In this document: positions 1 to 5,615 of the stretch, piece by piece
Numbering within the stretch: position 1 is the first letter of the stretch
How the letters are laid out: each line of letters opens with the position of its first letter
DNA from: Xanthobacteraceae bacterium
GTDB taxonomy: Bacteria; Pseudomonadota; Alphaproteobacteria; Rhizobiales; Xanthobacteraceae
Assembly: GCA_030044035.1 (NCBI GenBank)
Contig: JASHWN010000591.1
Location: 1 to 8,292 of the forward strand
Reading direction: 5' to 3'
DNA length: 8,292 bases
Notes under the pieces: model-generated
What the model was told of the DNA's origin: nothing
Seen by the model: the letters and a program-made list of their open reading frames with translations, nothing else
Database searches by the model: none
Translations under genes and position numbers: made by a program

Positions 1-395
1 ACGGCGATGACGGATCCCAGGACCTGCACCTTCAAGCCGCTGTAATCAAGATACTCCATCCATTCAGGCCAGTCCTCCTCTCGCTCTTCCGGCGGATGGA
101 CCTTTGAAACGAAATTTACGTAACCAACAAATAACACCATAAGAACCAGGTTCATCACCAGAATAAGGTCGACGATCACAAGCACCTGCGAAATCGCTTG
201 ACCTTCCGCAAAGACGTGAACTCCCAATAGAAGCTGAACGAATTCCTCAAATGTTTTGTACATCAGCATCGCGAGACAGCCAATAAGGACAATGTATGCT
301 GGAGCGAGCAGCCATCGCGTTCCAAAGATGATCGCTTCAACTCTGTTCTCCGTTCTCTTGAGCGTCGATCTGAAGCGGGACATCGTTCGTTCCAT
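1..395 (-). CDS. YqhA / UPF0114 (TIGR00645) family inner-membrane protein, 3' part outside window
   Basis: Reading the minus strand gives 131 open codons from ATG 395 to the window edge, with no stop, so the C-terminus is missing. The match to E. coli YqhA is by eye: TRWLLAPAY near residues 26-34, a helix at about 28-47, a second at about 69-93 (SQVLVIVDLILVMNLVLMVL), then FVGYVNFVS at 89-97 and GLKVQVLGSVIA at 120-131, which aligns with the SLKNKVAASIVAIS stretch of YqhA. An acidic loop (PPEEREEDWPEWMEYLD) lies between. The family is of unknown function, about 160-180 residues, with three to four membrane helices. ATG 383 (MSRF...) is an alternative start, with a GGA seven bases upstream; neither start has a strong ribosome site. 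It lies downstream of, and on the same strand as, the CCA gene but 195 bases away, so it probably has its own promoter. The base composition and codons (AGA, CGA, GGA, TTA) differ from all other genes here. The family call is firm; the function is unknown. Confidence 0.88.
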   Translation of the reverse strand, partial: MERTMSRFRSTLKRTENRVEAIIFGTRWLLAPAYIVLIGCLAMLMYKTFEEFVQLLLGVHVFAEGQAISQVLVIVDLILVMNLVLMVLFVGYVNFVSKVHPPEEREEDWPEWMEYLDYSGLKVQVLGSVIA

Positions 396-524
396 TCGCC
401 GCGAGGGGCGGAGGTATTTATGCCGCCACTCGTTTCTTTATGGGAGTGCCGTCAATCGCGTTGGCGGATGCCAGTATGTGACGCTAGATCGTCGGGATGA
501 TCCGGTCTCTGGTTGAAGATATAC

Positions 525-553
525 GCTATACAATCGGAGCAGGCCAGCCCCAA
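525..553 (-). promoter_or_regulatory. possible sigma-70-like promoter for the YqhA-family gene
   Basis: On the minus strand TTGGGG (548-553) and TATAGC (525-530) are separated by exactly 17 bases, matching 3/6 and 4/6 of the sigma-70 consensus. The site lies between the CCA stop codon and the YqhA-family start and would give a leader of roughly 120-130 bases. In high-GC DNA such partial matches occur by chance, so this is a weak prediction from spacing and hexamers alone. Confidence 0.22.
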
Positions 554-590
554 CTGCGGGCCCATGCCGTCGCCGTACTGGTACATCGAT

Positions 591-1829
591 TTAGTTGTTG
601 TTGACCGCCCGCGCGGCAATCGCTTCGACGGCGTCCCGCCCCAGCGGAAAATCCGCCGCGATCCAGGCCGCCTCGGCGGCGCGCAACGCGGCGCCGAGCG
701 CGGGGCCTTTGGCAACGCCGCGGCGAGTGAAATGCGCGGCTTTGAGCGGGAAGTTTGGCGCGGTCCAACGTCGCGGTAACGTCGCGAGCGCGTGCCAGTC
801 CGCGTCGGCAGCGTCGGCGGATGCGTGCGCCCAGGCGAGCAGCACGCGATCGACAAACGATTGCGGGCCGAGCTGATAGAGCAGTGCATGCGCCGGCTGC
901 TCGCCTGCCGCCGGCGCCACGCGCCACCAGCCGTCGAGTGCAAGAAGCCGCTCCGTCTCGGCATTGGACAGGCGCAGGCGTTCGGCCAAACGCGCCGCAT
1001 CCTCGCGCACCGCCACGCCGAGCGCGCCGAGACGGCGCACCGGGTCTGGCTCCAATCCGAGCGCGGCTTCGCGTTCAACCAGTTTCTCGAAAGTCGCGAC
1101 ATAGGCCACGCCGCCGAGCACCGTGCCCAAAATGCCGGCCCCGGCCATGACCCACAGCGTCGCCGCAGCGCGCGGCGCGATCAGGAGCTTGACCAGCTCC
1201 ATGCGCACGCGCTCGCGCGACAGCTGGTCGAGGCCGGCGCGGGCACGGATGCACGCGGCCAAGCCGGCTTCATCCGGCGCGCCGGACGCGAAATGCGCAT
1301 GGAAACGGAAGAAGCGCAGGATGCGCAAATAATCCTCGGCGATGCGCGCCGCCGGATCGCCGATGAAGCGCACGCGGCGCGCGGCGATGTCGTCGAGGCC
1401 GCCGACATAGTCGAACACCTCGCCGGCGGCCGACGCCGACAACGCGTTGATGGTGAAGTCGCGGCGCTGCGCGTCCGCCGCCCAGTCGCGGCCGAATTTG
1501 ACGCGCGCCTTGCGGCCGAAGGTTTCGACGTCCTCGCGCAGCGTGGTGACTTCGAACGGCTGACTGTCGATCACCACGGTGACGGTGCCGTGCGCAATAC
1601 CGGTCGGCACCGCTTTCCAGCCGGCGGCCGTGACGCGGCGGATCACCTCCTGCGGCAGCGCCGTGGTGGCGACGTCAACCTCGCCGACCGGCAGCCGCAA
1701 CAGCGCGTTGCGCACCGCGCCGCCGACCACGCGCGCCTCCTCGCCATCGCGATCGAGCACGGTCAGCAGGCGCGCCACCGCGCCTTGCTTGAGCCACGCC
1801 GCGCCGGCAAGCGGTGGGCGCGCCGTCAC
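591..1829 (-). CDS. cca: CCA tRNA nucleotidyltransferase (class II poly(A) polymerase family)
   Basis: The product (412 aa from GTG 1829) adds or repairs the 3'-terminal CCA of tRNAs in the cytoplasm using CTP and ATP. Visible motifs, in order: GGAVRN at residues 36-41, the catalytic carboxylate motif EVD at 50-52 followed by ATTALP, HGTVTVVID (80-88), ETFGRKA (102-108), RRDFTINAL (122-130, the motif B region), GGLDDIAARRVRFIGDP (143-159) and the RNA-binding-domain start EDYLRILRFFRF (165-176). There is no HD domain; the length suits alphaproteobacterial homologues. The open frame extends up to 2171, but that part overlaps the DUF6111 gene and lacks family similarity. GTG 1829 shares its bases with the TGA of the upstream gene (GTGA, 1826-1829), so coupled translation is likely; no Shine-Dalgarno is evident. 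Oddities: the first catalytic Asp of the DxD pair is Glu, and GGxVRD reads VRN. I think both occur in rhizobial relatives. It is the last gene of the four-gene unit. Confidence 0.95.
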   Translation of the reverse strand: MTARPPLAGAAWLKQGAVARLLTVLDRDGEEARVVGGAVRNALLRLPVGEVDVATTALPQEVIRRVTAAGWKAVPTGIAHGTVTVVIDSQPFEVTTLREDVETFGRKARVKFGRDWAADAQRRDFTINALSASAAGEVFDYVGGLDDIAARRVRFIGDPAARIAEDYLRILRFFRFHAHFASGAPDEAGLAACIRARAGLDQLSRERVRMELVKLLIAPRAAATLWVMAGAGILGTVLGGVAYVATFEKLVEREAALGLEPDPVRRLGALGVAVREDAARLAERLRLSNAETERLLALDGWWRVAPAAGEQPAHALLYQLGPQSFVDRVLLAWAHASADAADADWHALATLPRRWTAPNFPLKAAHFTRRGVAKGPALGAALRAAEAAWIAADFPLGRDAVEAIAARAVNNN

Positions 1830-2089
1830 TGCGTGCGGCCCGGCACGAACTTGCCGTCCTCGATATGCGCCGGTACATAGGTCGAGCCCGGCCGCGCGCC
1901 GGAAAATTGCGCCAGCACCACGAAGCTGCCGATCATCAGCACGAGCGCCGCAATCAACAGCGTGGCGAGCCGCCGCGGCGGCCACGATTTGCGCTGCAGC
2001 ACGGCGGCATTGGTTGCGAGCAGAAACGCCGCGTAAAGCACGAACGGCGTGAGGAACAGCGCGATTTCGGTCAAAGCCGGCCGGATCAT
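1826..2089 (-). CDS. DUF6111 family small membrane protein
   Basis: This is an 87-residue protein with two predicted membrane helices, about residues 7-29 (TEIALFLTPFVLYAAFLLAT) and 41-61 (LATLLIAALVLMIGSFVVLA). They are joined by a basic loop, QRKSWPPRR, which should be cytoplasmic, and followed by a conserved-looking tail, YVPAHIEDGKFVPG (71-84). That tail and the alphaproteobacterial setting between a Nudix hydrolase and CCA transferase match what I recall of DUF6111. No biochemical function is known to me. Its ATG (2087-2089) overlaps the TGA of the Nudix gene by four bases (ATGA), and its own TGA overlaps the GTG of cca, so it is translated as part of the operon. There is no clear Shine-Dalgarno, which fits coupling. 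Small size and hydrophobicity could suggest a membrane anchor or assembly factor, but that is speculation. Confidence 0.82.
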   Translation of the reverse strand: MIRPALTEIALFLTPFVLYAAFLLATNAAVLQRKSWPPRRLATLLIAALVLMIGSFVVLAQFSGARPGSTYVPAHIEDGKFVPGRTQ

Positions 2090-2757
2090 GCGGCGTAGAC
2101 CCGCTCGTAGAGATTACGCAGGATACCCGCTGTGATGCCCCAAATGTAGCGCTCGCCGTACGGCATCGCATAATATTCCCGCGTAATTCCTTTCCAGTCG
2201 CGCGTCTTGCGCTGGTGATTGGCCGGCTGCATCAGAAAGTCGAGCGGCACTTCGAAGGCTTCGGTGACCTCGCTCGGATTGAGCGCCAGGGAAAAGTCCG
2301 GCTTGACCCGCGCCACGGTCGGCAGAATGCGGAAGCCCGAAAAGGTCAGATAAAGGTCGAGATAGCCGATCGGCTCGACCAGCATCGGCGGAAGCCCGAC
2401 TTCCTCCTCGGCCTCGCGCAACGCGGCGGCGACCGGGCTTTCGTCGTCAAGATCGATGCTGCCGCCCGGAAACGCGATCTGTCCGGCGTGGCTTGCGAGT
2501 TCGGCCGTGCGCTGGGTGAGCAGCACCGTCGGCCGGGTGCGATCGACGATCGGCACCAGCACGGCGGCGGGCTTGGTAGCGCTCACCCCGGCGCGCTCCC
2601 ATAACGTCGGATCGAGATCGAGATCGCCGCGGCGAATCCCCTGCGCGGTCGGGTCGGTCAGCGCCGGCGGCACGTCGAGCCGCAACCTGTTCCGCGCGCG
2701 TTCGAAGAAACCGCTCGCCGCCGCGATCCCCGACGACATTGCGCTGTGCTCGTTCAC
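2086..2757 (-). CDS. CoA pyrophosphatase, Nudix hydrolase (NudL/YeaB-like)
   Basis: The 223-residue protein has the family signature LLTQRT (79-84), then HAGQIAFPGG (90-99), leading into the Nudix box at about 99-121 with REAEEEVG at 114-121. The HxGQ-x-FPGG segment just before the box is typical of the CoA-hydrolysing Nudix branch (PCD1/NudL type), which splits CoA and CoA derivatives into 3',5'-ADP and 4'-phosphopantetheine using Mg2+ or Mn2+ bound by the REAEEEVG glutamates. The substrate is inferred from the family and not proved by sequence. The length is usual and there is no signal peptide. The start is GTG 2757: it overlaps the TGA of the DUF1285 gene (GTGA) and has a good GAGGGA ribosome site six bases upstream. 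ATG at 2739 (residue 7) is a less likely alternative. Helix-rich N-terminal residues 10-28 (FFERARNRLRL) also resemble relatives. It is the second gene of the unit. Confidence 0.93.
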   Translation of the reverse strand: MNEHSAMSSGIAAASGFFERARNRLRLDVPPALTDPTAQGIRRGDLDLDPTLWERAGVSATKPAAVLVPIVDRTRPTVLLTQRTAELASHAGQIAFPGGSIDLDDESPVAAALREAEEEVGLPPMLVEPIGYLDLYLTFSGFRILPTVARVKPDFSLALNPSEVTEAFEVPLDFLMQPANHQRKTRDWKGITREYYAMPYGERYIWGITAGILRNLYERVYAA

Positions 2758-3350
2758 TTAAAATCCCTCACCTGATCGGCCGGTGCCATGGCGAAGAACG
2801 CGCCCATCGAGGTCACGCCGAACATCGCCTTGCCTTCGACCTCGCGCTCTTCGCCGAGTTCGACCAGATCGAAAAACAGCGCCCGTGTCACCTTGGCCCA
2901 CAGAGCGCGGCGCACGTGCAGATAAGGTTTCAGGCCGCCGGTGCCGGTTTCCGGCTCAAAGCGCAGCTGATGCTCGGGACCGCAGGCGACCCAGTCGTCG
3001 ACATTGGTGCGGAAGTGCAGCACCCGGCCGGCCGAGGTGTCTTCGACCGCAAGCTCGACGGCGAGAAAGGGAGCGTCATCGACCTGGATGCCGCACTTCT
3101 CCACCGGGGTGACCAGAAAATACCTCTCGCCTTCGCGCTTGAGCACCGCGGCGAACAGCTTGACCAGCGTCGGCCGTCCGATCGGGGTCTTGAGATAGAA
3201 CCAGGTGCCGTCGGCGGCGATGCGCATGTCGAGATCGCCGCAAAATGGCGGATTCCAGCGCTCGACCGGCGGCAGGCCTTTGGCGCCCTTGCCGGTCCGC
3301 GTTAGCGCGTCCGTGATCGAGCCGAGCCGCGCCTGCCCTTCCTTCGCCAT
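2754..3350 (-). CDS. DUF1285 domain-containing protein
   Basis: This is a 198-residue soluble protein with no signal peptide or membrane helix. Family features: PPVERWNPPFCGDLDMRI at 27-44, GTWFYLKTPIGRPTLVKLFA at 48-67, the strand RYFLVTPVEKCGIQVDDAPF at 76-95, and a C-terminal stretch with HFRTNVDDWVACGPEH at 112-127 and RPY-like PYLHVRRALWAKV at 142-154. The opening 'W.P...GDLDMRIA.DGTWFYLKTPIGR' pattern is what I recognise as DUF1285, a family with solved structures but no assigned reaction. I chose ATG 3350 because an AGGG lies six bases upstream (3357-3360) and residues upstream lack family similarity, although the frame stays open to 5009 by running antisense through the DUF58 and MoxR genes. 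It is the first gene of the leftward operon, divergent from moxR, and its TGA overlaps the Nudix GTG. Three of its residues are Cys (37, 86, 123); no catalytic motif is apparent. Confidence 0.88.
   Translation of the reverse strand: MAKEGQARLGSITDALTRTGKGAKGLPPVERWNPPFCGDLDMRIAADGTWFYLKTPIGRPTLVKLFAAVLKREGERYFLVTPVEKCGIQVDDAPFLAVELAVEDTSAGRVLHFRTNVDDWVACGPEHQLRFEPETGTGGLKPYLHVRRALWAKVTRALFFDLVELGEEREVEGKAMFGVTSMGAFFAMAPADQVRDFK
2764..2769 (-). promoter_or_regulatory. Shine-Dalgarno GAGGGA of the Nudix gene
   Basis: On the minus strand GAGGGA lies six bases before GTG 2757, inside the last codons of the DUF1285 gene. It supports the GTG start over the internal ATG at 2739. It also means this gene can recruit ribosomes itself in addition to being coupled through the GTGA overlap. 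Confidence 0.7.
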
Positions 3351-3370
3351 GGTTTGCCCTGACCTTGCCG

Positions 3371-3388
3371 CCGGACATGAGAGTCCGG
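3371..3388 (-). repeat. perfect inverted repeat in the DUF1285 leader
   Basis: CCGGAC (3371-3376) and GTCCGG (3383-3388) form a six-base GC-rich stem around a six-base loop. It ends 21 bases before the DUF1285 ATG and 11 bases before its AGGG ribosome site. In the leftward transcript it would fold as a leader hairpin; it could also be an operator half-site pair. There is no U-run, so it is not an intrinsic terminator. The function is unknown and chance cannot be excluded. Confidence 0.45.
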
Positions 3389-3636
3389 GGGCCGACCGAC
3401 CGGGCCTGCTCGCGCGATCGTGAACAGCGATTGCCGCCTGCGCAGGTCCAAGCCAGCTTGTGTTCCCGTGGATGAAAAAATAGTCGCCTGATCTGCCTTT
3501 CTGCAGCTGGCGCATATATTGCATTGCCGAAGAAGCGTGCAAACTTGGTTGCAGTAGGATTGATTCCCACGTGAATGCGGGGCCTCCCGTGCCTTGCTCC
3601 CGCATCGAAGGCAAAGGAACGGGGTTAGACAGCTGG

Positions 3637-3644
3637 AAGAGGAG
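3637..3644 (+). promoter_or_regulatory. Shine-Dalgarno AAGAGGAG of the MoxR gene
   Basis: AAGAGGAG ends six bases before ATG 3651. This strong site fixes the MoxR start at 3651 rather than at the TTG at 3594, which would add 19 residues (rich in His, Arg, Gln) unrelated to the family. Confidence 0.8.
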
Positions 3645-3650
3645 TTGACG

Positions 3651-4658
3651 ATGCCCGCTGCCGGCGGAGAGGGATTGGAAAAGCTCGAAGACATGATCGT
3701 GCGCGCGGCCGAAGCGACCGCCGCGCACGCGCGCGCCGCCAAGGCCGCCATCGGCACCGTGATCTTCGGCCAGGACAAGGTCATCGAGCAGGCGCTGGTC
3801 ACGATCCTGTGCGGCGGCCATGCGCTCTTGGTCGGCGTGCCCGGCCTCGCCAAGACCAAGCTGGTCGAGACCTTGGGCATCGTGCTCGGGCTCGATGCGC
3901 GCCGCATTCAGTTCACGCCCGACCTGATGCCCTCCGACATTCTGGGCACCGAAGTGCTGGAGGAGAGCCAGACCGGCAAACGCAGCTTCCGCTTCATTTC
4001 CGGCCCGGTATTCGCCCAGCTGTTGATGGCGGACGAGATCAACCGCGCGAGCCCCCGCACCCAGTCGGCATTGCTGCAGGCGATGCAGGAGCAGCATGTC
4101 ACCGTCGCCGGCGCGCGCCACGATCTGCCGAAGCCGTTTCACGTCCTGGCCACGCAAAATCCGCTGGAGCAGGAAGGCACCTATCCGCTGCCGGAAGCGC
4201 AGCTCGACCGCTTCCTGATGGAAATCGACGTCGACTATCCGGATCGCGACGCCGAGCGCAAAATTTTGTTCGACACCACCGGCTCGGAGGAGACGCGGCC
4301 AAAGCCGGCGATGACCGCCGATGAATTGATGGGCGCGCAGCGGCTGGTGCGGCGGCTGCCGGTCGGCGAATCGGTGGTCGAAGCGATCCTGCAAATGGTG
4401 CGCTCGGCGCGGCCGGCGGCCGACAGCGCGGACGCCAAGCTCATCGCCTGGGGACCAAGCCCGCGCGCCAGCCAGGCCTTGATGCTCGCAGTGCGCGCTC
4501 GCGCGCTGCTCGACGGGCGCCTGGCGCCCTCGATCGACGACGTGCTCGACCTCGCCCAGCCGGTGCTCAAGCACCGCATGGCGCTGACGTTTACCGCGCG
4601 TGCCGAAGGCCAGAGCATGGAAGCAGTGATCGGCCGCCTGAAGGCGCGGATCGGATAG
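3651..4658 (+). CDS. MoxR family AAA+ ATPase
   Basis: The protein (335 aa) is a cytoplasmic AAA+ ATPase. The N-terminal helix region (1-35) is followed by VIFGQDKVIEQAL (37-49), the MoxR-style Walker A GVPGLAKT (62-69, with AKT replacing GKT), the RIQFTPDLMPSDILGTE stretch (85-101), Walker B LLMADE (124-129) with INRASPRTQSALLQAM, sensor 1 ATQNP (167-171), QEGTYPLPEAQLDRF (174-188), and the lid-domain sensor 2 area GPSPRASQAL (268-277). All ATPase residues are present and the length is typical (about 330). MoxR proteins are thought to act as chaperone-like remodelling motors on vWA-domain or membrane partners. The partner here is probably the DUF58 protein, which starts three bases after its stop (4659-4661), and the DUF4159 protein behind it. 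The name moxR is used loosely for this family; there is no methanol dehydrogenase gene in the window, so I give no symbol. The first gene of the rightward operon. Confidence 0.95.
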   Translation: MPAAGGEGLEKLEDMIVRAAEATAAHARAAKAAIGTVIFGQDKVIEQALVTILCGGHALLVGVPGLAKTKLVETLGIVLGLDARRIQFTPDLMPSDILGTEVLEESQTGKRSFRFISGPVFAQLLMADEINRASPRTQSALLQAMQEQHVTVAGARHDLPKPFHVLATQNPLEQEGTYPLPEAQLDRFLMEIDVDYPDRDAERKILFDTTGSEETRPKPAMTADELMGAQRLVRRLPVGESVVEAILQMVRSARPAADSADAKLIAWGPSPRASQALMLAVRARALLDGRLAPSIDDVLDLAQPVLKHRMALTFTARAEGQSMEAVIGRLKARIG

Positions 4659-4661
4659 CGA

Positions 4662-5615
4662 ATGGCGCTCGAGCCGAGGCTCAGCAAGCAAGAAGGCGTC
4701 GCGGTTGCGCACGCAGTCGGCGAAGGCCAAACGCTCGCCGCTGCAATGCCGCGCCTCATTCTCGAGGCGCGCCGCGTCGCCGCAACCGTGATTCACGGCT
4801 TGCACGGCCGCCGGCGTGCCGGCCCCGGCGAAAACTTTTGGCAATATCGCCGCTTCATCTCCGGCGAGCCGGCCTCGCGCGTCGATTGGCGGCGCTCGGC
4901 GCGCGACGATCATCTTTATGTGCGCGAGCAGGAATGGGAAGCAGCGCACACCGTGTGGATCTGGCCGGACCGTTCGCCGTCCATGGTCTTCGCCTCGCAG
5001 CTCGCACACGAAACAAAGCTGTACCGCACGCTAGTGCTGGCGCTGGCGCTCGGCGAAATTCTGGTCGAAGGCGGCGAACGCGTCGGCATTCCCGGTCTGC
5101 TGCGGCCGACCGGCAGCCGCAATGTGGTGGAGCGCATGGCGCAAGCGATCCTGCACGACCGCAGTGAACGCGCGAGCCTGCCGCCGAATTTTGCGCCGGC
5201 GCCGCTCGCCGAAGTCGTGCTGCTGTCCGATCTATGGAGCGACATCAGCGAAGTGCGGCGCACGATCACGCAACTCTCCGGCAACGGCGCGCGCGGCCAC
5301 GTCGTGCAAATCGTCGATCCCGCCGAGGAAACGTTTCCCTATTGGGGCCGCATCGAATTCATCGAGCCGGAAGGCGGCGGCCGCATAACCGCCGGCCGCG
5401 CCGAGACCTGGCGCGCCGATTACACCGCGCGGGTCGCGCATCATCGCGCCGAGATCCGCAGCGAAACCGACCGGCTCGGCTGGACCTTCATCATTCACCG
5501 CACCGATCGCCCGGCGAGCGAACTCGTGTTGGCGCTGCACGCCCGCATCGGCGCTGCAGCGGCTGACTTTGCGTCGCCGCCGTCCACTGCCCACGAGTCG
5601 AGGGTGCCGACATGA
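4662..5615 (+). CDS. DUF58 domain-containing protein (vWA-like MoxR partner)
   Basis: This is a 317-residue protein without membrane helices or signal peptide, so probably cytoplasmic or peripherally membrane-bound. The DUF58 core is clear: GRRRAGPGENFWQYRRF at 49-65, then GEPASRVDWRRSARDDHLYV at 68-87. It is followed by a vWA-type strand and metal-site motif, WIWPDRSPSM (99-108), in which D103, S105 and S107 keep the DxSxS pattern. Further vWA-like elements are VVLLSDLWSDI (183-193 region) and HVVQIVDPAEETFPYWG. It starts three bases after the MoxR stop and its TGA overlaps the next ATG (ATGA, 5612-5615), so all three genes should be made together. DUF58 proteins are commonly encoded next to MoxR ATPases and are presumed to be their adaptor or target; the exact function is not known. 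The protein contains no cysteine. The Shine-Dalgarno is weak (GGAT), consistent with coupling to MoxR translation. Confidence 0.93.
   Translation: MALEPRLSKQEGVAVAHAVGEGQTLAAAMPRLILEARRVAATVIHGLHGRRRAGPGENFWQYRRFISGEPASRVDWRRSARDDHLYVREQEWEAAHTVWIWPDRSPSMVFASQLAHETKLYRTLVLALALGEILVEGGERVGIPGLLRPTGSRNVVERMAQAILHDRSERASLPPNFAPAPLAEVVLLSDLWSDISEVRRTITQLSGNGARGHVVQIVDPAEETFPYWGRIEFIEPEGGGRITAGRAETWRADYTARVAHHRAEIRSETDRLGWTFIIHRTDRPASELVLALHARIGAAAADFASPPSTAHESRVPT

Larger units (their letters stand above)
3351..3650. promoter_or_regulatory. divergent intergenic control region between the two operons
   Basis: About 300 bases separate the divergent DUF1285 and MoxR starts, and both promoters should lie here. 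It contains a more AT-rich core (about 3465-3560) with a TATATT at 3515-3520 (plus strand) and, on the minus strand, TTGCAC (3538-3543) 18 bases before TATATG (3514-3519), a weak sigma-70-like pair for the leftward operon. Perfect short palindromes CTGCAG (3501-3506) and CACGTG (3570-3575) are present, but hexamer palindromes are expected by chance. I found no convincing -35/-10 pair for the rightward genes and no riboswitch-like structure. The region is assigned by layout; the individual elements are uncertain. Confidence 0.55.

Noticed and set aside
407..427. Inverted repeat GGCGG/CCGCC as a terminator after cca or an operator of the YqhA-family gene
   Set aside because: Only five base pairs around an 11-base loop with no T-run on the relevant strand; chance is likely in GC-rich sequence.
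256..516. An 86-codon plus-strand open frame at the left end
   Set aside because: Most of it is antisense to the YqhA-family gene, whose minus-strand translation matches E. coli YqhA motifs; the plus frame has none.
452..586. A 44-codon minus-strand open frame just after cca with a CSDC motif (ATG 586)
   Set aside because: No Shine-Dalgarno, no recognised similarity, and it lies where the YqhA-gene promoter is expected. It is too weak to list as a gene.
792..1880. A 362-codon plus-strand open frame opposite cca
   Set aside because: The minus strand here carries every CCA transferase motif; the plus frame has no recognisable motif and is rich in Arg, His and Ala.
1830..2171. N-terminal extension of cca to the in-frame start at 2171
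   Set aside because: It would overlap the whole DUF6111 gene and part of the Nudix gene and lacks CCA-family similarity; GTG 1829 with its GTGA overlap is the better start.
2754..5009. A 751-codon minus-strand open frame running from the DUF58 gene through moxR into DUF1285
   Set aside because: Only the last 198 codons (from 3350) look like a protein family. The rest is antisense to the well-recognised MoxR and DUF58 genes, with composition typical of antisense frames in high-GC DNA.
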